From: Tubiluchus corallicola
Lineage: Eukaryota; Priapulida; Priapulimorpha; Priapulimorphida; Tubiluchidae
Reading direction: 5' to 3'
Length of the DNA: 64,000 nucleotides
NCBI GenBank assembly: GCA_030141605.1
Contig: JAQGDQ010000025.1
Location: 664,907 to 728,906, forward strand
The notes under the pieces are model-generated. The model saw only the letters and a program-made list of their open reading frames with translations, was not told the origin of the DNA and made no database searches. The position numbers and the translations under genes are program-made. Shown here piece after piece: positions 1 through 10,509 of this stretch. Each line of letters opens with the position of its first letter. Positions within the stretch are counted from its first letter, which is position 1.

Positions 1-3000
1 GAACTGAAATTCAAATCAAATTCAAATTAGAAAGATGGCAAGCCATTAGTTTCAGCATTTTACTCCTGCTGTATTACTAGAAAAACTATATCACTTTCGA
101 TTACTTGATTCTTAGTACTAAGGGTAAACAAGAGTTAACAGTTTCAAAGTAAAATTGCTTAACTAAAATTTCGTAGCTCTGCTTCAAGGATTCTCATATT
201 CATGTCTAAATATTAGGAGAACGCCCCTGCCTTTCAAACCCTTTTTTCCACGTCGCATTGACCAAACTGTAAAACAAATCTCTTAAACAATCCACTTCTT
301 GGAACTTTATTAAAGGATTTACGAAAACAAACCATTTGCTCAGCCACCTGATCCTGGAGTTGCTCAATGCGTCGATGTGCGTGGGCAATTAGGGAATTTA
401 ATTCGTCTTCAGTCAATTTCTTACCTAAATAAAAGAAACAGACAGCACGTCGAGTTGTAACATGCAATGATATAAATGGCTTATGCTAGTATAATCATCA
501 CACTGCAAACAATCCACTAAATGTGACCTGGAAAGTTGTTAATACGCCTCTGTTATTTCAATAAATTCAATATTAAGTACTCACTGAATTCATGTCTTAG
601 TTTTACCTTAGTAAATGCATAAAAACAACCGTTAATTTTCAATGTAATTTGACAACAGGGGTGACTAATTCTAAGATAAAACAAACAACACAATAGAAAA
701 AAAACATGTCAGATCAGTGACTTGAGCTGTACAACTGATTTGTTTGCAGTATTTGTTAGTTATAGTCCAGACTTCAGAATAAAGCTGAAACCAATATATT
801 TAACATAAAAAAATATTTTCATCTACAGCTTCAACAACCAGGGAAAAGTAAAGTAAAGAAAGTATAGGGTGCTAGCTTGCTTAACCAGGAAATTTAACAT
901 AAGATTTAAACGATAATCTTATCTATCACTGACGTAACACTCCAGAAACCTGTGCAACTCGGCCACAAAACAAATACAAGCAATACATAATAACTAAACC
1001 TCTCTTTCCAAGTTTTACATCTGGCAGAATACTCTCAAGTTCTTTCTTGAACTGTTTCCGGCCTTGCTCAACTAAGTCTTTGTATTCAACCATGACAGCT
1101 GATTCTGTTCTTGCAGATTCCAGCTGGAAAGAAACACAGCAACATTCATTTCACGATCTTTGATTCTTGGTTACTGTGGTTACAGAAAAGTGCAGGTAAC
1201 AACTATAACGCATTCACTGCTATTACTGGCGATAGCATTAACCAATTTTCTTTATTAGTAATAAAGTGTACAACGGCTGGAAGAAATACACTAAGACGCC
1301 AAACAAGATAGCTATAACATGTGCATGCGTAAATGGAAAATTAGTAGGTTAACCACATTAAGTTAAATTTCTACAAGGTAATGTCCGAACAATATTGTAA
1401 TTGATCAGCGTTTTTGAAATAAACTGGGTACATAAGTAGTGACATAAGTAAAAAAATTAATGAGAATTTCATTTAGGTTAACCCAGTACAAAAAAATAAT
1501 TATATTTACTCTAGGAATTGGTTTAATGAAAAAAATTTGTCGATTAGCACAAGGATTTCTACACAATGTTAGACTAGCAGATGCAAGAAAAGAAACGTTA
1601 GAAATAATTTAAGATACAAGATCTGGCTCTATTGAAGTGTAGCTAATGATAAAATTAATGTGGCATTACTTCCATTACTAGCAAGGCTGGAACTAGCATT
1701 AAAAATACAAAATCTTTACGTAGGCCCACCTAAATAAAGCAATTACCTCTGATTCAGATGAGCCAAGGCTGTATTGGAGTTTGTTCAATGCATCCGCTGC
1801 GGTAATGAGAATCGGATTCCTAGCCGTATCCTTGTTTTCCCTTCCTGTATTTACAACAGTCTTCAACCTTTCTACACTTTCCCTAATGAAAAAAAGAATA
1901 AGAAAGCTCGTATAACTGCAGCAACAAACTTTAGAGAAATGTACATTAATTTTTTGTGTTTGTAGCAAATGATATCATTCCCAGATTATGAAACTTCACA
2001 TTAACTTCAGAGGAATTTTACAAATTCAGAAGCACTTGCTGGGTTAACAAGAATTACTTTGTTGCAAGAACAACCTATAAGTCATGCTTTCTTCCAACTG
2101 AAGTTGTTGTTTTTCTGTGTTTGTAAACCCAGAATTAGTTCTTAAACTCTACATTAGCACCTACAGAAAATTTTACTAAACTTCTGAAAATTAATTTGTC
2201 CTATTACAAATTTAAAATGCCTTCCACTTCTTACAAACGCATATTGTTCTGAACAATTTGTTATCTGATACAAGAGGGGACACAGGGGGCAATCACCACC
2301 AGGCACAAGGGTGAGAGGCCGCTAAATTCCTCTAGATTTCAATGATTGTTAATAATAATTGCTAATCCGACATTAACAAAACAATTAACAAAAGTTTTTA
2401 AACTACAACAAAATTGACTAGCCAGAGATCATTGTAGCTGACTTAGTTATACGTAGAGCATTAGAAAAAAAGCTAATGTTGTTACTTAATGACGTGTGTA
2501 GGGTGTCGTGTGGCTTAGCTGATCGACAATTTTGGGAGAAACAGCGGCGTTTCTCTAAATGCCATTTGTGTTATCGTCAAAACCGTAGTGTTCTGTATCT
2601 TTCATAATTTTTGCATGTTTTAATGCTGGAGCTGAATGTCTAACAACTGTCATGTTATGAGCAATTAATGCATAGAAAAGAGTTATTCTGGTGAAGTACT
2701 GCAAATCAAACTCAGGGTCATAGAAAAAATTTGCTTGTCTTTATCCCATCATGTCGAAAAACGAAAGTTGGGCTCAGGTATGCAAAAAAATGCGCACAAT
2801 TTGTGGCTTCACCCACAAAACAAGTAATCATAACATTAAAGGGGTAGAACACAAGAAGCTTTTTTGCCCCAGGGTGCTACAAGTACTTGCTACACCGCTA
2901 CAGTCGTGGCCAAAAGTTTAAGCCCACCTGTGATTATGACGTGAATTTTGAGCTTGTTTGGTATTCAGTACCATATATTTTCCCTCATGGTGGACTGATT

Positions 3001-6000
3001 CGTACACACGATGGCTCATTAGGAAGGTAATTGAAAATTGCAAATAAATGTTTGTGTTGCACATGCGCGGGGCTTACAAGATGACGTCATCGCATTGATG
3101 ACGTCATCAGTACGGTTGTGGCTATTCTCTTAGACGCGCTCTTGGCAGTAGCTTTCTCTCCAGTCGTCTGATTATGTTGGATAGTAATTCTAATGAAAGG
3201 TAAGAGGATGAGTGATCAACTGCACATGCGCATATGTTATGATATGATATGCAACACACTTCCTATCATATCATGAATCAACCTAACAAATTTTTCCATG
3301 TCCAATCAATCATTTGGAAAAAAGAGTTATCAGTTACCTTGCTTGGTCTGTGTAAGAGTCGGCTTTCCTAACTGCAACATTCTTCACATCCAGAGCAGCA
3401 CCAACCATTTGCCACTGAGCGTCCTTATCACCCACCTTCAAAAACAAACCATTTTATTAAGAATCAATTACTGCTTCATGTTGGAAAAATAATAAAAATG
3501 CACTTTTATAAAATTTTCATCTGGACCACCTAAAATTTACTTCAATTTCAGTTTTAATGCTTCACCAAAATAGCAGATCTAGTTAGATCATGAATTACAA
3601 ATTCAAAGCAAAGTCCTTAAAATCAAAACAAGCAACAACAAAAACAACATACTTCTTGAAAATGATCTTATCAACAATATTAGCAATTTAAACTCAAATG
3701 TCTTTTAAACAGTAGCTAGACCTATTGTTAAGGTACAAGAAAACCATCCACTTACATAAAGCTTAAAAAATTCGTCTAGAAAATCTGTCCACTTACATGC
3801 TGCCTTTTTGCATACAGGACCTGCATCGGCAGTAACGCTGTATAAAACATGTAAATTTAAACTCCCGCGATGGCCGTTAGACGCAGCCATTTTGATGGTA
3901 GGTCGTTTGAAACGAGTTTGGATAACATTGAGTAAAGTTTGAAAAAACAATCAGAACATTCGTAGGGCACATGTTGCTAACTGAGTAACATTTTAAATAC
4001 GTTATCTTGTCAATAAGATTAAAAATAAGTTTTTTGGTTCTGGAGGAAAATGCTACTTAACATAGATTTACATGGAAAGTTTTTTGGCAGATAATTTAAC
4101 ATTGCCTTTTCTTTCCTGATTTATGTTTCCATAGGTGATGTCACGTAATGGCGCGGTAGGAATAGTATTGAGGGAGATTTAAAATGAAAACAAACAAAAA
4201 TCCGTTCAGTGCAACTACGATATATACATAATACTGCTGTAAAGTAGTATAAATTTTTTAAGGCGATTTTTCTGAAACCTACTTCAGGTACCCTTTTTCT
4301 TGTCCTTTAAGTTAATGTTAAGTCACAGAACAAGAACTGTTTTGTGCAAAACTACCTTTCACTTTTACGATCATGCCAAACTCTCCCACAATTCCCAATT
4401 GCAAAACAAGTGAACATCTTGTAAGCAGTAAAAAGACATAACTGTTTGTCACTTGAATTCTTTTCAGCACAAGAAAAGACAAAAGTTTAAATCATTATAG
4501 TTTTACCGTAGATAACTGAAAAATAATTGATTATTTCCTAACCTCCACTGCCAAATCTACCCATAAGCCATTGAAACAACTTCAATTGTTCTTACCTTTG
4601 ATCTATCCATCGCTGTCCTTAATTGTTGAGTATGTGTGTTCAAAGCATCAACAGCTGCTTTATGCAAGTCAACAGCTGTTTTCACACTGAATTCACATTT
4701 GCTTTGTTCACTTTCAAGCAACTTCTCTAAAGCTGTAACAATTTGTAACAATTTGTGAATGAAAAATGGAAAAAACTGAAAAATGTTTTAAACAAATCTG
4801 GCTAATTTTTCTGAAAGTCATTAGGTACAAATATTGATTATCATTAATTGATTTAGTTGATCTCATGCTCTCAGACAGTTGAAAATGTAGAGCCAAATCG
4901 AAATTTTAGTTCATATTCTTGACCAGACAAACTGATTGGTGAATATAAAAACGATTGCCAGCACCCACTTAAGCAAAGACAGGACTTTCATTCAGATACA
5001 TGTACAACATCTACAACGTTTCCACATACTTAATGTCCCACAAAAACCCACCTAAATAAAATGTCTAGACAAAATTGCATGTCATTTATAATGCATCTGG
5101 CAATGCAGGTATTGGCAAGGAGCCAGAAAGTGGTTTAAAAAACAGATAAAAATATTTTTCAGCTCACAAGAATCCAAACTGTCTCCATCACGAACACAGC
5201 ATGAAAAATGAATAAATCGCCTCAACGCCAGGTAATTGACACCAGTAATTGATAATGTGCAGTTTATTTAACTTTATAAAAACGTATTTTAGAAAGAACA
5301 CAACAGAGTTTTCATTTCAGGTACACTAATTACCTGCATTTTCTGCAGCAACCTCAGCATCTCTTTCTGCTAAACGCCTCTCCATCATCTCACTTTCTTG
5401 TCTGCCCTTCACACCCTTGTCAGCCGTAATCTTTATTTTCTCGCCAGACACTAAAATATTTTAAAGAAAAAATCACTGACAGCCAAAGTGGATATACAAC
5501 ATAATAAATACAAAGTAACCTAAAAAAAATTTCCATTTTCTTCAATAATAGATTGCATTACATGAAAACATTTCATTTTTACTGTGTTGCATGCAGCTTT
5601 TACGTAAAGTATGAACACTTGTATTTTTTCATTTTTAATCACTAATTGTGTTTTGATAATAGCTGACAATTTACAATTCAATGTCAATTTTCAGAAAATA
5701 CTCACATAATAATTCTCACACTGTTGTGGTGTTCATGTGGTGATTTAACGTACACGATTCTGCACTAAGCAAGACTTCTGATAACGTGCACAATGCCAAT
5801 AAATGTTGAAAAAAATTTAAAAAAATAGACATGCAATTAAAATAGCAAAGGCATTTTGCAAAGTTTGTTTTCATTTTCCAAAATTGCAAATCTGTCAGCT
5901 AATAAACTTATTGTTATTCGCGAAATTTATAATGCTAGTATGGGTGGTGCATGACCTGGAAAAAAGGCTTACAATGTCTTAATTTTCTGAATCGTTGAAT

Positions 6001-9000
6001 TGCCATTTCCTACACGCAGTAGCGTGTGCAGTCACAGACATACATTTATAATTAATTTACTTCACTCTTTACCACTGGCACCTCAGAAATTTCTAAACTT
6101 GTATAACCAAACTGGTGACAAAGTACATGTGATTTAATGAAGTTGCTGAAAATGCAATTTGCTGAAGCACGATTTCTACTGTTCAGAAAAGGTTAAAAGA
6201 AATCTAGATGCAAAACAACATCTAGCAAGAATTCTGGTACAAAAAAATGACACTGTGTTGTGCCAGTAATCTTAAATGGTCTTTTGAAGCCTTTGGAAAG
6301 ACTGAAGAGACAAAGAATTTATCATCCTGATGCTACAAAAAAATCTCTGCCTAAAGATTAATACCTCAGCAGCAAACCTCATTTATCTTCAAGCTTTGTA
6401 CACCATTACTTCAACATTCATGTGGCTAAAACCTTATCAAATATAGTGAAAATAATCGTTCTGTTCACAAAATTCACAAGACCAAATATACCAATCACTT
6501 TTCAACATTAGTTTCACATCCCTTATATTTATAATTGTTCTGCTGTTACTACAACTAAAATGTATCTATAGTGAAATAGTTACCTAATGGCTGAGTGTCT
6601 ATATCTTCCGGTTGTGTTCTTGGTGTGCCAGCTATAATTGTTCGCTCCGGTTTCTGCAAACATAAGATAACAATCACTACAACAGTAACTCGTGTAAGAT
6701 GAATTCTTTGCAAATGTATGCAACAGACTTAAGATGCGTGTACCCAAATCCTCAACTAGGCCTGTATGCAATTTCTGATGGAACATACTGTAAAATTTAT
6801 TACAAAACACTGCATTTGATAAAATTTTGTAGTATTAGACAGACAATGATTAAAATCACGGAGCTCTTTTTTAACAGGTATCAATCTTGAATCAACACCA
6901 AATGAATTAAAAACAATGTAGTAACAGCAAAGCAAGTAAAATTAGTTATATTACTCATTTTGTCTATGAGTGCTTGCAATAAATACAAATTGACAGTGAA
7001 GTGGGCTGAACGGGTATTAATTACATTCTCCGCAAAATAATAAGCGAATATTCGAGAATAACAATTTACTAATTTTCCCGACAAGTTTGCAAGAAGAGTT
7101 CAAAACAGACAGATTATTAGTATCAGGGCAAAAATTGAAAATATTGGTACAAAATGTGAACAAAATGGTAAGAAATACTTACTTTTCTTCCCAAAGGTGG
7201 CAATACATCAGTGCTGCAAAATAATTAAGCATATATTTCAAACTTCCTTAATTGTTTGGATTTTAACAGAATCACCAAAAATGACAGATCTGTATGATGA
7301 CCACATAAAAACAATCAATTATCATGTTAACTAATATGCAATACTATTATAGAAATATTTAGCTTGTTCATATAACAAGTTAACAACATTTAAATAAAAC
7401 TACAACCAAGTAAATAACTTTTACATAAAATCACTGCTACAGTTGGTAAGGCTAGGAAACAATTGGAGCTGCTCAAATCCTTTTTGTTCATAACATGTCT
7501 CTACCCTTCTTTTACAACACAATGAACTTATATCACATGGAGTTTATGTTGTCCAGGATATCTATACATTTGCTTTTCTCAAAGCCAGTAGGCAATCTCA
7601 CATCTGGCTTTGCTTTATCAAGTAATTAGTTTTTCTTTTGGTCCTTAAAAACTTGTTGAAGATGACTATGGTAGAACAATCATAAATGTGCCAAGAGTTT
7701 TGTGTTCTAAGTAGATACAATAAAAATTCTGCATAGTTAAATTTGGCCCTGACACTGCCTTAATGAATATATTTTATAATTGATTTTAACAAAAGCCTAT
7801 AACATATCAAACCGGTAAAGCATGACATTTTAATGCTTATGCAGAACTAATGATCTTAACCGTTTTTGTCAAATCATTTCAAAACAATTGAAAAATTATC
7901 AGAGAGTACCCGAGTACTTGAGAATGTTTGACCACTAATGCAATTAGCAAATGTGTCACTCATACCAACTCTACTAATTAAACATAGTAAGCGCTGTTGA
8001 GGAAAACTCCTGTATTTGTTAACATGTCTACTGTCATGTCTACAACTAAACAAGTACATAATGCCTTAGCAACTTAAGAGCCAAAGTAATTACAGCTTCT
8101 GGTTAAATAACAAACTACGTAAAAAACTTTAGAGTCCAAACCTTGAACCAAAATCCCGTGTCTCCAAACTTAACATTGACAGTACTAGGTTGATAGATTG
8201 AGTGGAATATGGAACATTACTTTCCACTTGTTCACGAAATTTTGGGTCATACCAAGCATAACCGATGACACCACCTGCGCCAGCAATTGAAACTCCGAGT
8301 AGCTTTATAATAGTTCCACCCCATCCTCTGAAAGTACCAAATTGTTGAAAAATAAGTCCACGTAAACCAAGAGCTGTAATCGAAATTTGTTTAGTCACCT
8401 GAAAGATGCTGGTACAAAATAAGGATACATGTCTTGAGACCCAAGGTAGCATTTCCAATCAAAATCATCTTTTAACTTGTGTTCTGCAAGCAAATTTACA
8501 CTCAGTCAGGTCATAGCAAGTAGAAAAGTGACAATAGGGAGTGAACTGTAACTTTGCCAAGTTAACACAGTGCATAAGCAGAAACAATACAGTACCAAAG
8601 TGAAATTAAACATGCAATTTTATAAGCCATGCTGAGATTTTTTACACAATGCATATATTATGTGGAAGTATGCAAGGCCGGCTCTATCGCTAGGCAAATT
8701 AGACAGTTGTCTGGGGCACCAAATGCTGGAAGGAATTCTTCAATTCTTAAGTTTTGCTTTAGCATAAGTAGTAGTGTAATGTTATGTGTAATTGCTTCAA
8801 TGTACAACAGTTTAATTTAACAAAAAAACTGCTCGAGTTATTTTCCTGACAAAATACTGTATGACTCACTGACGCCAACATGCAGCTCTCTTCCTTCAGC
8901 AAAACACTTTCTACTTTTTCTTCTTCTGGCTTCCTAAGATTACGTCATTTTATGCAAACACTACTGAGTACTGACATGTTACTCTCCTCATGCCCAGTTT

Positions 9001-10021
9001 ATCTTGTATATAGATAGCAGCATAAAAATTTTTATTGCTCCTGAAGACTCAGGACATACAGTGGAATCACAAGTTCAATTTCAAATGAAATTGACATGAG
9101 CTGTACATAGATAATCAACTATAGTTAATTAGTACACTGTAATAAATGTATATAAGCCTAACGCACAGATGCCATTATACTTTTATTACATACAGCAAAA
9201 ATTCAATTTTGTGGGTCGGGTGCATGGCAACAATGGGGAAGCCGTTGACAGTTGAGGAGGGAACGACAAAAATACTTATTCCTAGAGTACCAAACTAGCT
9301 AGAGCCGGCCCTGGAAATACGTTGATATTATGATAACAAAGAACCATTATAAGATGCCATGTTAAACCTTTTCGCAGGAGGCAGCACTGGTGGTACGTCA
9401 GCCTTTGGAGGCACAGTTGGTTTTACTTCTGTCGTTTTGACACTTTGGGTGGTTTTTGTTTCACCTGGTTTCACATCTGCCTTGGAGGATGAATAACGAT
9501 GGCTTCTCGTTGTCTAAAATAAAAGAATGTCATATTACTTCATGAACTACAAATTAATTGTGATAACAATATATAATAAAAAATAAGCCTAACTTTATTG
9601 GTCCACTTAAGCAAGAGGTAGATTACATTCAGACGAGTTAGTCCAGGAATCTTTTTTTCAGCTTATTTTACATGTAATCACTTATACATACACATACACA
9701 CACACACACATTCCACTTGAGATAACATAAATCTAAAACGAGAGAGAAAACGTGTGATAAAGCAATTAACAGAGGTTTAACAAGAGAGAAAACTATGGGC
9801 AAAACGCCTACTACGGTAATAAATACAATTTAAATTATTACTTGCAATGGCTGAAATTTATTTGAATAATTGAAATGATTTTATCTAAACTTTGTTGAAT
9901 ATGAAACCGATACACATACTGCACTTTGCTTGCTTGTAAGTGAAATTTAGATAACATTAATGTGTATTTTGTTAGCACGTACCCTAAACTTGAGAGGAAA
10001 TTGACGCGTTGTTCGCCACAT
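1..10021 (-). CDS. IMMT: MICOS subunit MIC60 (mitofilin), spliced, N-terminal part only
   Basis: MIC60 is the inner-membrane scaffold of the MICOS complex that shapes crista junctions. Eleven exons (9983-10021, 9368-9513, 8142-8327, 7183-7213, 6584-6653, 5334-5450, 4596-4732, 3338-3435, 1747-1882, 1000-1123, 333-424) join in one open frame of 392 codons with GT-AG borders and consistent phases. Seen in order: a basic presequence (MWRTTRQFPLKFR), a Pro/Thr/Lys-rich stretch, a Gly-rich membrane segment followed by WYDPKFREQVESNVPYS-like sequence typical of mitofilins, then a long coiled coil. The last exon carries the family hallmark DELNSLIAHAHRRIEQL. Vertebrate MIC60 is about 750 residues, so roughly the C-terminal half, including the mitofilin-signature end, lies left of the window. 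Identification is secure; exact splice sites are read by eye. Confidence 0.95.
333..424 (-). CDS. IMMT: IMMT exon 11 (last exon in window)
   Basis: Encodes KLTEDELNSLIAHAHRRIEQ, the best conserved block in the visible part. The downstream exon lies beyond the left edge. Confidence 0.94.
1000..1123 (-). CDS. IMMT: IMMT exon 10
   Basis: Encodes YKDLVEQGRKQFKKELESI followed by LPDVKLG, matching the YHELVVQARDDFKRELDSI block of vertebrate MIC60. Confidence 0.92.
1747..1882 (-). CDS. IMMT: IMMT exon 9 (coiled coil)
   Basis: Encodes ESVERLKTVVNTGRENKD then ITAADALNKLQYSL, matching the family pattern of LEKMKSVIENAKK followed by ITAAEGKLHNM. Confidence 0.88.
2900..3110. other. IMMT intron 8: possible Tc1/mariner-like end and paired TGACGTCA palindromes
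   Basis: At 2898-2918 the intron reads TACAGTCGTGGCCAAAAGTT, the form of a Tc1/mariner terminus starting at TA; no matching inverted end was found. Two identical 12-bp palindromes, GATGACGTCATC, lie at 3080-3091 and 3097-3108 and contain CRE-like cores. The remaining long introns of this gene (425-999, 1124-1746, 1883-3337, 3436-4595, 4733-5333, 5451-6583, 6654-7182, 7214-8141) show no gene or clear repeat by eye. Confidence 0.35.
3338..3435 (-). CDS. IMMT: IMMT exon 8 (coiled coil)
   Basis: Encodes DKDAQWQMVGAALDVKNVAV, matching the SAQWRTVEGALKERRKAV region of the vertebrate protein. TTTGAAG acceptor, GTAACT donor. Confidence 0.88.
4596..4732 (-). CDS. IMMT: IMMT exon 7 (coiled coil)
   Basis: Encodes AVDALNTHTQQLRTAMDRS, clearly homologous to the AVQAVNAHSNILKAAMDNS region of vertebrate mitofilin. 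Phase 1 in, phase 0 out. Confidence 0.9.
5334..5450 (-). CDS. IMMT: IMMT exon 6 (coiled-coil start)
   Basis: Highly charged heptad-like sequence with ESEMMERRLAERDAEVAAEN, at the place where mammalian MIC60 has its charged RPPEEVAARLAQQ stretch. Confidence 0.82.
6584..6653 (-). CDS. IMMT: IMMT exon 5 (variable linker)
   Basis: KPERTIIAGTPRTQPEDIDT-type linker in frame between exons 4 and 6, with a TTTGCAG acceptor and a GTAAC donor. The sequence itself is poorly conserved in the family. Confidence 0.7.
7183..7213 (-). CDS. IMMT: IMMT exon 4 (31-bp microexon)
   Basis: TTTTGCAG acceptor, GTAAGT donor and a phase that restores the frame (S-TDVLPPLGRK). Inferred from splice signals and frame only. 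Confidence 0.65.
8142..8327 (-). CDS. IMMT: IMMT exon 3 (transmembrane segment)
   Basis: Encodes RGWGGTIIKLLGVSIAGAGG followed by the conserved aromatic/acidic segment after the membrane span (DPKFREQVESNVPYS). This is the segment most diagnostic of mitofilin in the N-terminal half. Confidence 0.93.
8673..9313. mobile_element. hAT-type non-autonomous element in IMMT intron 2
   Basis: Ends are inverted: CAAGGCCGGCTCTA at the left and TAGAGCCGGCCCTG at the right. Flanking 8-mers GAAGTATG (8665-8672) and GAAATACG (9314-9321) match at 6 of 8 positions, both changes being transitions, as expected of an old 8-bp hAT target duplication. No transposase reading frame is visible. Confidence 0.72.
9368..9513 (-). 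CDS. IMMT: IMMT exon 2 (matrix/linker segment)
   Basis: Begins TTRSHRYSSSKAD, completing the presequence, then runs through a Pro/Thr/Val/Lys-rich linker. The exon ends in phase 2. Confidence 0.85.
9685..9711. repeat. (CA)n microsatellite
   Basis: Interrupted CA/TA dinucleotide run within IMMT intron 1. Confidence 0.9.
9983..10021 (-). CDS. IMMT: IMMT exon 1 (start codon, presequence)
   Basis: ATG at 10021-10019 opens 13 codons with four Arg and one Lys and no acidic residue, as expected of a mitochondrial targeting peptide. The donor is GTACGT and the phase is 0. Confidence 0.85.
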
Positions 10022-10472
10022 TTCACGTTTAGTCTTCCTCTCTGCTATTTGTGTGAAAAGCCAACAAAAATATATAAAAATTTGACAATTATTTAACTAA
10101 AGTGACCACAACAGGCACCGGCTCCTACTTACACAACGTACAGCCTTACACACTTTAGCTTATAACTTCACGAATTCGCCACTAGAGGTCGACGTCAAGT
10201 TGAAGGGCATTCAGGACTTTCTACTTTTTATCCAAGGGTAACAATCTCTTGGTAGAAAAAACATTTTCGCATAATTTATGTAAAACACAATGCAAAAAAC
10301 AAAACCATCACTTTTTTAGAAAATTGTTTAAAATTGATTATACTGTAGAAAATCTTTTTGCGACTTGTGACAGTGAATTATGACCGACGTACAAAAAATG
10401 ATGAGCGCTCCCACCTATAAAAATGGGACTATTTTAACCTACATCCGGTACAGCGAGTTTCAGACTTTCAAT
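10022..10472. promoter_or_regulatory. Divergent promoter region IMMT / MRPL35
   Basis: The start codons of the minus-strand MIC60 gene (10021) and the plus-strand bL35m gene model (10473) are about 450 bp apart with no other feature between them. A TATAAAAA box at 10416-10423 sits about 55 bp before the MRPL35 ATG. Shared promoters are common for housekeeping mitochondrial genes. That this one drives both genes is inference, and it depends on the MRPL35 first exon being right. Confidence 0.55.
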
Positions 10473-10509
10473 ATGTCTGCGGCCTGTTTTGTGCGTGGCG
10501 TGATAAGTG
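10473..10509 (+). CDS. MRPL35: MRPL35 exon 1 (inferred)
   Basis: ATG TCT GCG GCC opens 12 codons plus one base before a GTACAT donor. The phase fits the TTACAG acceptor at 20631 exactly. The donor is weak, so a cDNA would be needed to prefer this over an internal start. Confidence 0.55.
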
